Positions 57,848-64,000 of a stretch of DNA of 64,000 bases are shown one piece after another. The DNA is from JAPPFW01 sp965231815 (GTDB lineage: Bacteria; Actinomycetota; Acidimicrobiia; Spongiisociales; Spongiisociaceae), in NCBI GenBank assembly GCA_965231815.1, contig OZ246890.1, forward strand, positions 186,001 through 250,000. The letters run 5' to 3'. The notes under the pieces were generated by a model. It was not told the origin of the DNA. It did no database searches and saw nothing but the letters and a program-made list of their open reading frames with translations. Position 1 is the first letter of the stretch. Every line of letters begins with the position of its first letter. A program made the translations under genes and the position numbers.

Positions 57848-58927
57848 TCAGCCACGGCGGGGCCCCTGATTCTCGAAGCGGGGAATCCATTGTTCGTCGA
57901 GCGACCAGCTGGGTAGATCACCGATCTCGGGGACGTTCACCTCTTGCACGCGGTTCCGGTACACGACCAGAGCTTCCTGTCCGTCCTCCATCAACTTCAC
58001 CCTTACGTGCTCGGTGTTGTAAGGCTCGCCGGGGTCATAGCCGAACGCCCAGACGGCAAAGGCGCGGATCGGTCCCGAATGGGTGGCGATAACGATGCGT
58101 GCGCCCGGATCCGCCGCGGCCAAGGTCCTGATTCCGGTCCAGAACCGGCGAATGCACAGGGCCGGCGGTTCGAAATGCAGCATGGGAACGGTCAACCAGT
58201 GCTGGATCGGATCTCCGCCCCCATATTGAGTACGCCAGAAGCGATCGATCTCCACCAGCCAGGCCGGGCGGTCACCCAGAGCGATGCGTTCGAAGCGCTC
58301 AAGAACCGAGTAGTAGAGACGGAAGGCGGCGGTCACATCCATAATCCCGTCGGGGGTGGCCACCATGAAGTTGCGGAACTCGTCGTAGGCCTGCGGTTCG
58401 GCGACCTTGACATCCTTCTCGAACAGCTCCAAGCCGTCGAGGACACCCCTATGTAGCTGCTCGATGGTCTGCCCGGCGCGGTTGGTGGCGGCATGCGCGA
58501 GCACGATCTTCTCCCCGGTCCCGACCCGCCTTGCCAGGGTGTGCCCGACGGTACGCGCCTGCCATGCGCCGAGCGGCGTGATCCCCGCCTCCGTCGAGTA
58601 GCCCTGTGTCTCGGCATGCCTAACCAGGTACACATCGTTGACAACCGGTCGATTGGCCTCGGGAGGGGCGCCGATCTCTTTGTTGCGGTTGTCCTCGCTC
58701 AGCACCATCTGCATGCCGTGGTCCGACCGCTCCCAGAGCGGGGGAAGCGGCGCCGTGATGACGTTTTCGGCTCGGCGCCGACGGAACCGTCGCAGGTAGA
58801 GGGGGATGCCGTCGTCGGGGCTTTCCTCCACGTCAGGGGCCCGGTTGGCTCGTTCGAGGTAACGAGCCAGGTAGAGAGGCGCTTCGTCCCGTTCGGTGCG
58901 CGGGAGATCGGGACGTTTCCCGCTCAT
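57848..58927 (-). CDS. Histidine phosphatase superfamily protein
   Basis: A 359-residue protein whose core is a phosphoglycerate-mutase-type phosphatase: VYLVRHAETQGYST (catalytic RH), KIVLAHAATNRAGQTIEQ and RIVIATHSGPIRAFAVWAFG (second His). The first ~100 residues are an extra, basic extension (YLRRFRRRRAENV) without known homology. Its stop and start overlap neighbours by ATGA (58924-58927). In a cluster with an aryl-phosphorylating kinase, it may remove the activating phosphate at the end of the pathway, as CreD does in cresol degradation; this is inference. Confidence 0.8.
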   Translation of the reverse strand: MSGKRPDLPRTERDEAPLYLARYLERANRAPDVEESPDDGIPLYLRRFRRRRAENVITAPLPPLWERSDHGMQMVLSEDNRNKEIGAPPEANRPVVNDVYLVRHAETQGYSTEAGITPLGAWQARTVGHTLARRVGTGEKIVLAHAATNRAGQTIEQLHRGVLDGLELFEKDVKVAEPQAYDEFRNFMVATPDGIMDVTAAFRLYYSVLERFERIALGDRPAWLVEIDRFWRTQYGGGDPIQHWLTVPMLHFEPPALCIRRFWTGIRTLAAADPGARIVIATHSGPIRAFAVWAFGYDPGEPYNTEHVRVKLMEDGQEALVVYRNRVQEVNVPEIGDLPSWSLDEQWIPRFENQGPRRG

Positions 58928-59835
58928 GAGTGCACCGTCATGAAGCGGTGGTCGACCACCCCTTCGTAATAAAAGACAGCCCGACCCATCTCCGCCTCCG
59001 TCCAGGTGACCGGCTCTCGATCAGGATCGACCCAGTACCCGCCCGTATAGACCTCGTTGCGGTTACCGGCCGGGTCGAAGAAATATAGGCCGTGGCCGCG
59101 GGTAGCCCCGTGGCGGGTCGGCCCTGCGTCGATCTGGATGCCATGGTACGAGCAGATGTCGGCCGCCTTGCGAACCTCGTTCCAATCGTCGAGCCAGAAC
59201 GCCATGTGGTGGAAGGCGCCGTTGGGTCCGGTGATGAACGCTATGTCGTGGGGGGTGTGGGTCCTTTCCAGGAAGGTGACCAGCTGGTGCCCGTCTTCAG
59301 CCAGGATCTGCTCGGTGAGGCGGAACCCGAGCACTCCGATGTAGAAGTCGGTTATACCGTCCACGTCCTCGCACATCAGGAATACATGGTCTAGCCGGGG
59401 AGGATGGATTCCCACCAATCCTTGGGGCTCCGGCGGCGGGTTGGTGAGAGGAAGAAGGTTTCCTACCTGGGCCATCCCCCACACCAACTCGGTGGTGTGG
59501 CCGGAGGGCGATTCGAACTGCACGGTGACGCCCGAACCGGGACCTAACTCACCGGCTTCGTATCGCTTGGTCGGGATTCCGGCTGCTGCCACCCTGGTGG
59601 CCAACTCGTCGAGGTCCGCTCGGTGCTCGACTTTGAAACCGAACCTCTCAAGACCGTAGGTCGATGCGTACTGAAGAACCACGCTATGGTGCTGGTGCTC
59701 GTCCCAGCACTTCATGTACACGCGCTCCGTCTCTCTGGCCGTTTCCACCAGCCCTAGTACCTCCGAGTAATAGGCGGTGGCCAACTCGATATCGGGCACC
59801 CGCACCACCACATGAGACAGACGCAGGATGCCCAT
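58924..59835 (-). CDS. VOC-family extradiol ring-cleavage dioxygenase A
   Basis: A 303-residue two-domain vicinal-oxygen-chelate enzyme like catechol 2,3-dioxygenase. The iron ligands are expected at RLDHVFLM (His), FHHMAFWLDDW (His) and NRNEVYTGGYW (Glu), all present, so the catalytic C-terminal domain is intact. The N-terminal domain begins GILRLSHVVVRVPDIELATA. It is followed by the phosphatase with ATGA overlap and preceded by a paralogue. The substrate is probably a catechol made by the Rieske oxygenase or related chemistry. Confidence 0.85.
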   Translation of the reverse strand: MGILRLSHVVVRVPDIELATAYYSEVLGLVETARETERVYMKCWDEHQHHSVVLQYASTYGLERFGFKVEHRADLDELATRVAAAGIPTKRYEAGELGPGSGVTVQFESPSGHTTELVWGMAQVGNLLPLTNPPPEPQGLVGIHPPRLDHVFLMCEDVDGITDFYIGVLGFRLTEQILAEDGHQLVTFLERTHTPHDIAFITGPNGAFHHMAFWLDDWNEVRKAADICSYHGIQIDAGPTRHGATRGHGLYFFDPAGNRNEVYTGGYWVDPDREPVTWTEAEMGRAVFYYEGVVDHRFMTVHS

Positions 59836-59869
59836 CAAAAGCCCCTTTGCGGAACGGAACTCGAGACGA

Positions 59870-60778
59870 TCAAGTGTGGACCTTCATGAAACGCTCGTTG
59901 AGTTCGCCTTCGTAGTAGAAGATCGCCTTGCCGATGTTGTCCTCCGTCCAGGTAATGGTAGGGAAGTCCGGATCGGGTCGGTAACCGCCGGTGAACACCT
60001 CGTTACGGGTACCCATAGGATCGAAGAAATAGATGGTGCTACCCCTGGTTATGCCATGGCGGGTGGGACCCACGTCGATCTGGATGGCGTGATAGGCGAG
60101 GATGTCGGCGGACCGGCGAACGTGGTCCCAGTCATCCAGCCAGAAAGCGAAATGATGTAACCCCCCGTTCGGGCCCGAGACCACGGCCAGATCGTGGGGG
60201 GAATGGCTTCGCTCCATCCAAGTCCCGATCTGATGACCCTCCCCGTCCAGCAACTGCTCTGTGATGCGGAACCCGAGTATGTCGGAATAGAACCTGGTGG
60301 CCTCTCCCACCTCCTCGGCGGTGACCAACAGATGATCCATCCTGGGTGGCGCGATTCCGGGCAGGTCGGGAGGAACCGGGGAAGGGTTGATCTTGGGAAG
60401 CATTCCGCCCACCCGCTCCACCTCGCGCACCAACTCCATGGTGTGGCCTGACGGGGTGGCGAAACGGATGGACTCGCCCTGGCCGATCTCGTGCCCTCTT
60501 GAGATACGATCAACCCGGAAGCCGAACCTCTCGACCCGTTCCTCAAGTTCGGCGAGGTCCTCGTCGTTCTCGACTTTGAAAGAAAAGCGGTCGATACCCA
60601 CCCTGGGGTCGTAACGCACCGCCAACGAGTGGTGGTCCTCCTCATCCCAGCACTTGAAGAAGGCCCGATCCGTGGTCCGCTCCACCTCGATCATCCCCAT
60701 CACGCCCGTGTAGTAGGCCGAGGCGAGATCAAGGTCGGGAACGGTGATGTCCACATGGCTCAGCCGAAGAATGCCCAT
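59870..60778 (-). CDS. VOC-family extradiol ring-cleavage dioxygenase B
   Basis: A 302-residue close paralogue of the neighbouring dioxygenase. Ligand sites are MDHLLVTAEE (His), LHHFAFWLDDW (His) and TRNEVFTGGYR (Glu). The N-terminal domain (GILRLSHVDITVPDLDLASA) is also similar. ATG 60778 is chosen because it matches the paralogue; the reading frame extends upstream without homology. Tandem dioxygenases may have different catechol preferences or form a hetero-oligomer. First gene of the minus-strand operon, facing the IclR operon. Confidence 0.85.
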   Translation of the reverse strand: MGILRLSHVDITVPDLDLASAYYTGVMGMIEVERTTDRAFFKCWDEEDHHSLAVRYDPRVGIDRFSFKVENDEDLAELEERVERFGFRVDRISRGHEIGQGESIRFATPSGHTMELVREVERVGGMLPKINPSPVPPDLPGIAPPRMDHLLVTAEEVGEATRFYSDILGFRITEQLLDGEGHQIGTWMERSHSPHDLAVVSGPNGGLHHFAFWLDDWDHVRRSADILAYHAIQIDVGPTRHGITRGSTIYFFDPMGTRNEVFTGGYRPDPDFPTITWTEDNIGKAIFYYEGELNERFMKVHT

Positions 60779-60814
60779 CGGAACCCGATCCGTCGCTGTC
60801 AACCAGTAACTTAC

Positions 60815-60833
60815 GATTCCGGAACCGGTTCGG
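60815..60833. promoter_or_regulatory. Interleaved palindromes between dioxygenase and IclR operons
   Basis: TTCCGGAA (60817-60824) and GAACCGGTTC (60822-60831) overlap to give TTCCGGAACCGGTTC, two nested perfect palindromes in the 90-bp divergent region. A second GTTC...GAAC pair lies downstream at about 60843-60859. The IclR-type regulator encoded at 61540 is the natural candidate to bind here and control both directions. Confidence 0.5.
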
Positions 60834-60868
60834 GTAGATATGTTCCGTATAGAAGAACGCTGGCTAAC

Positions 60869-61543
60869 ATGACACCCGTGTCCAGACCCCGGCCGGAAGA
60901 TATCCGGGCCGCCATGGCCGACTACGTCAGCAACGTGCACGCCGCCTACGTGCGGGTCGCGCTTACCTACCCCCCTGCGGTGCAGGGCGGTCTGCCGCTG
61001 CTGGCCGGTCCGTTCACGGTGGTGGCCGCCGGGGCTCGCAACCTTCATGTCATTGGCACGAGAGACCGTCTGGCCGCCCCGCGGGGACCGGAGGTGTCGG
61101 CCGATTTCGAGCAGGACGGTATGGCATGGACACTCAGGTTCCTGGATCCGGTGGTACTCCCGTCATTGGGGACAGCCGAGACCGGCGACCGTCCCGATCC
61201 CGGCTCCGTAAGGCGGGTGGTGGGAATCGGAAGTCACCACTATCACCTAGTAGTGCGACCCGGATCGGATCTCACCCCGCACCATGCCACCCATGCCGGT
61301 ACCGGTCTGGCCAACGCCCATCTGGCCGCAGTCCGTGATTATGAAGGCATCCGGGCCCATTCGTCCGATCCGGGCCTGGTGGACGAACTCGTCGCCACGG
61401 ACACCGCCGGCCTTGCCCGAGCGCACGGGCTGCTCGCATGCTCTCTCGTACCCTGGAGCGATGAAGTGAAGGCTGCGGCGGCCTCCGGCAACCGAAAGGA
61501 GGTTCGGAGGGCGCTACTTGCCGCCCTCCGGGGAGGGAAGTGA
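60869..61543 (+). CDS. Unrecognised 224-aa protein in the IclR operon
   Basis: From ATG 60869 (MTPVSRPRPEDIRAAMADYV). The N-terminal half looks alpha/beta (LAGPFTVVAAGARNLHVIGT), the centre has a His-rich GIGSHHYHLVVRPGSD and TPHHATHAGTGLANAHLAA, and the C terminus is helical. Clustered histidines suggest metal binding, possibly a small hydrolase or cupin-like protein, but I recognise no family. Its stop overlaps the IclR start (61540) by four bases. Confidence 0.65.
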   Translation: MTPVSRPRPEDIRAAMADYVSNVHAAYVRVALTYPPAVQGGLPLLAGPFTVVAAGARNLHVIGTRDRLAAPRGPEVSADFEQDGMAWTLRFLDPVVLPSLGTAETGDRPDPGSVRRVVGIGSHHYHLVVRPGSDLTPHHATHAGTGLANAHLAAVRDYEGIRAHSSDPGLVDELVATDTAGLARAHGLLACSLVPWSDEVKAAAASGNRKEVRRALLAALRGGK

Positions 61544-62298
61544 GCGGACCAACCCTGTCCTCGGTGCGTAACGCCGCCCGGGTGCTCAAGGAGTTCTCGT
61601 CCGAACGACCCGAGTTGGGAGTCTCCGAACTAGCTCGCCGACTCGGCCTCGGCAAGTCCACCGTGCACCGCCTGCTTACCACCCTCACCGAGGAACAACT
61701 CCTGGTAAAGACCCTGGACACCGGTCGCTACCGGCTTGGCCTCGCCATGTACGACTTGGGCAACACCGCGGTAACGGGGCTCAATCTGCACGCCGCCTTG
61801 GCGCCACCTATGAACTGGCTGCAGGACGCTACCGGAGGAACCGTACATGCCGGCGTCCTCGACCTTAGGGAAGTGATCTACATCGAGCGGCTCGACTCGC
61901 CCCACATGCTCCGCCTGTTCATCAAGGTCGGGCGACGACAACCGGCCCATTCCACGAGCACCGGCAAGTGCCTGCTCGCTCACCTCGATAAGGCCACGCT
62001 AAACCGGATCCTCGACGGATGGGTAATGGAACGGAAGACCGAACACACCCTCACCGACCTCACGATGTTCCGGCGACAACTCGCGGAAGTCCGTCGGCTG
62101 GGCTACGCCTGCAATCTGGAGGAGTCGGAGTTGGGAGTGGTCTCGGTATCCGCCCCGATCCGCGATCGAACCCAATCGGTGGTAGCGGCGGTCTCCGTTG
62201 CAGGCGCGAAGTCACGCTTCGGATCCGATCTGTCCGGCCTCTCCCAGTCAGTACGAAAAGCGGCGGCGGTGGCGTCACACCAGTTGGGATACCGGTAG
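61540..62298 (+). CDS. IclR family transcriptional regulator
   Basis: A 252-residue regulator. The N-terminal winged HTH reads LGVSELARRLGLGKSTVHRL. The C-terminal ligand-binding GAF-like domain includes VIYIERLDSPHMLRLFIKVG, PAHSTSTGKCLLAHL and RLGYACNLEESELGVVSVSA. IclR proteins commonly control aromatic catabolic operons through a palindrome near the divergent promoter, which fits the gene's position opposite the dioxygenase operon. GTG 61540 overlaps the preceding gene. Confidence 0.9.
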   Translation: MSGPTLSSVRNAARVLKEFSSERPELGVSELARRLGLGKSTVHRLLTTLTEEQLLVKTLDTGRYRLGLAMYDLGNTAVTGLNLHAALAPPMNWLQDATGGTVHAGVLDLREVIYIERLDSPHMLRLFIKVGRRQPAHSTSTGKCLLAHLDKATLNRILDGWVMERKTEHTLTDLTMFRRQLAEVRRLGYACNLEESELGVVSVSAPIRDRTQSVVAAVSVAGAKSRFGSDLSGLSQSVRKAAAVASHQLGYR

Positions 62299-62505
62299 TC
62301 AGCGGACCGCTCGGAACAACGGATCAGCGTCGTCCTGACGACCTTGATCCCCCTCAAATGGAGCCCCGGCAAGCGGTACATCCGTTGTAACCTGCTGAGG
62401 ATTCCACCGTACGGGTGACCACCTCTCCCGGCAGTTTCTGCCTATGCCGGGGACCATCATCCAACCGTTGCCGGTGATGCTGGTATGTGTTAAACTCGCT
62501 AGCAA
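62299..62505. other. Gap after the IclR gene
   Basis: About 200 bp without a gene. GC-rich, with no clear hairpin until the pair beginning at 62506. Confidence 0.3.
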
Positions 62506-62565
62506 CCCCCCCTACCGCTTCGACGGTAGGGCCGAGACCGCCTTCCGAGGCGGTCTCTGTCTTTC
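62506..62565 (+). terminator. Tandem hairpins, probable transcription terminator
   Basis: Two strong stems follow each other: CCCTACCG-CTTCGA-CGGTAGGG (about 62510-62531) and GAGACCGCCT-TCCG-AGGCGGTCTC (62534-62557), the latter followed by TGTCTTTC, a short T-rich stretch. They lie about 210 bp after the IclR stop on the plus strand and are likely the end of that operon, or a small structured RNA. Confidence 0.55.
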
Positions 62566-63257
62566 GGGGACATCCCGATCGCTTGCCAGTCAAACCGTCC
62601 CTTGCAGGCACCGGTTGACCAAGAGCCCTGATAGCCGTTGTCAGACTCGTGGACTGGCATGACGGCGGACTCGACAAGCCTGTCATTCGCATGCGGCTTC
62701 ACCCGTCGGCTGCATGCGAAGAAGGTCGCTAAGCCAGGCTTGAAGTGGCCCTTGCCGGAGTAGACATGTCAAAGACACCTGAAGAATCAGTCCTACCTGC
62801 ATTCGGACGAGACCCTCCAGTCGATAGGGCCACGCTGAACCGAATCCTCGACGGATGGGTTTACACTCGTCCACTTGGCCATGGTTGTGCCCGCTCCGAA
62901 CTCGGTGCCGTCGTCGGGATGGGCCCGGACAGCCAATACCCTGCGTTGTACCGCCAGGCTTGTTAGTGGATGGGTCTATTCCGACGCGGTAATCGACCCA
63001 TGCTCCGAGCGTAGCGTTCCGGGTCGCCGACGATGTGCCGAGCGGCGGGCTGCTGACGCGCACACCGCGGCGGTCCGTCTCATTGAGGTGCCCTTCGCGA
63101 TTCCGTCGTTCGCCGGGTCCTGTGAGAAAGGGCCAGCCGACAGCCAAAGGTTGCCGTCCGGACAGATGACGAGGAGCGGAATGGGTCCCCGGTAAATTCG
63201 ATCTCCTCCATCTGCACGGTCGCGCCGACCGTCACCCTCGCGAGCTAACATCCACCC
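62566..63257. other. Gene-poor stretch with an IclR-gene fragment
   Basis: No intact gene is visible. At 62829-62860 the plus strand encodes ATLNRILDGWV, identical to residues of the IclR protein at 61540 and almost identical in DNA (CACGCTGAACCGAATCCTCG). It is a short fragment of another IclR-type gene or of a duplicated segment. Preceding and following codons do not align. The remainder is unassigned. Confidence 0.4.
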
Positions 63258-64000
63258 ATGCAAATCACGCTGGAAAGCCTTCCGGCTATCGCGCTCGGGT
63301 GCACAGTAATGGCTGGCGGCGGCGGCGGCGATCCAAGAATCGGTCATCTCATGGCTGAAGAGGCGATCCGCGTGCTGGGCCCGGTCGATGTGTATCAACT
63401 CGATGACCTAGAGCCCGATGACCTGCTCCTTCCGTGCGGGATGATCGGAGCTCCCACCGTCATGGTTGAGAAGTTCCCCAATGGTGGCGAGGGGCGGGCC
63501 ATCCGCGATGTGTACGAGCAGATCTACGGTCGCGAGGTCAAAGCAGTCATGCCCTTCGAGATGGGGGGGATCAACGGTGTCCTTCCTATCGCGTGGGCGG
63601 CTCATGCCGGGCTCCCAATGGTCGACGGCGACTTCATGGGAAGAGCCTTCCCTGAGTTACAGATGCTCACACCTCACCTGTTCGGAATGTCCGGGTGCCC
63701 GGCCGTCATTACCGACGAGCGTCTGCAAACGATCGTTTACAGAACGATGGACAACGAATGGTTGGAGAAGCTGGCCCGAAACTCCGTGGCAACGTTCGGG
63801 GGTTCGGCTTGCGGCGGGTTGTATCCGATGACCGCCGCAGAAGCCCGCCTGCCCATCATTCCGGGAACGGTGTCTCTTGCCGAGAAACTGGGTCGTGCCG
63901 TTCGCTCTGATCGAGATGATCCGCTACAAGCGATCTCTGAGGTCATCCCGGTCTTCAGACTGGGTGTCGGCAAGGTAACCGATGTCGAACGGCGTACCAG
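63258..64000 (+). CDS. DUF917 family protein, cut by window edge
   Basis: From ATG 63258 the frame stays open to the right edge, 247 codons. It begins MQITLESLPAIALGCTVMAG followed by a glycine-rich GGGGGDPRIGHL, then VMPFEMGGINGVLPI and LPMVDGDFMGRAFPELQMLT, which are characteristic of DUF917 proteins (hydantoinase/oxoprolinase-associated, function not established). The C-terminal part is missing only because the window ends. It is on the same strand as the IclR gene but nearly 1 kb away. Confidence 0.8.
   Translation, partial: MQITLESLPAIALGCTVMAGGGGGDPRIGHLMAEEAIRVLGPVDVYQLDDLEPDDLLLPCGMIGAPTVMVEKFPNGGEGRAIRDVYEQIYGREVKAVMPFEMGGINGVLPIAWAAHAGLPMVDGDFMGRAFPELQMLTPHLFGMSGCPAVITDERLQTIVYRTMDNEWLEKLARNSVATFGGSACGGLYPMTAAEARLPIIPGTVSLAEKLGRAVRSDRDDPLQAISEVIPVFRLGVGKVTDVERRT

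Noticed and set aside
1..64000. CRISPR arrays, tRNA and rRNA genes
   Set aside because: No regularly spaced direct repeats and no cloverleaf or rRNA signatures noticed on either strand.

Overview
The window is high-GC and densely coded. It looks chromosomal and actinobacterial, possibly Acidimicrobiia-like. Supporting genes are the mismatch endonuclease NucS, an F420/flavin luciferase-family oxidoreductase, GTG/TTG starts and many ATGA start/stop overlaps. Class-level placement is inference. I see no rRNA, tRNA or CRISPR array.

Layout. 0-5 kb: end of an unrecognised gene, two abutting small repeats, then minus-strand oxidative catabolism genes (luciferase-family oxidoreductase, cyclase, flavoprotein) and a decayed membrane-protein gene. 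5.06-5.73 kb: remnant of an EcoRI-like restriction-modification system in which the methylase start runs out of frame into the nuclease core. 5.8-12 kb: minus-strand acyl-CoA cluster (aspartoacylase-like protein, citryl-CoA-lyase-like protein, acyl-CoA ligase, mutase large subunit, ABC ATPase) behind a twin TGTATACA site. 12-16.7 kb: MFS exporter, mercaptopyruvate sulfurtransferase operon, 5'-3' exonuclease. 17-19.3 kb: consensus-like promoter, SAM riboswitch and a Cys-Cys leader peptide ahead of OsmC and a flavin monooxygenase. 19.7-33.4 kb: mostly housekeeping (carotenoid-type oxidoreductase, NhaA, FtsX/MacB-type ABC pair, NucS, TrmL, M20 peptidase, methyltransferase, phosphotriesterase homologue, aminotransferase).

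33.6-53 kb is a defence-type island. A four-gene minus-strand module (small basic protein, sigma-like HTH protein, unrecognised ~310-aa protein, AAA/DUF3696-like ATPase) occurs twice. The copy at 42.6-46.1 kb is intact. The copy at 35.5-38.9 kb has one frameshift in three of its four genes. Between them lie a nucleoside deaminase, an SMC/Rad50-like ATPase and a small HEPN-like protein. A third scrap of the ATPase gene, with the first copy's end, brackets a choline sulfatase gene. The island also holds an N4-type methylase with a PD-(D/E)XK nuclease split by a repeat, an Mrr-like type IV nuclease plus a fragment of another, a broken VapBC pair, and a BamHI/BglII-like nuclease convergent with an HTH-MT-A70 methylase.

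53-64 kb is an aromatic-type pathway: Rieske oxygenase, a split PEP-synthase-like kinase pair resembling phenylphosphate synthase or CreH/CreI, a histidine phosphatase and two extradiol-type dioxygenases. A divergent IclR operon faces it across a palindromic site, and a DUF917 gene runs off the right edge.

Two miniature repeat families recur: about 117 bp with IS5-like ends (five copies) and about 210 bp (two copies plus a solo end). Several copies lie exactly at gene ends and supply stop codons.
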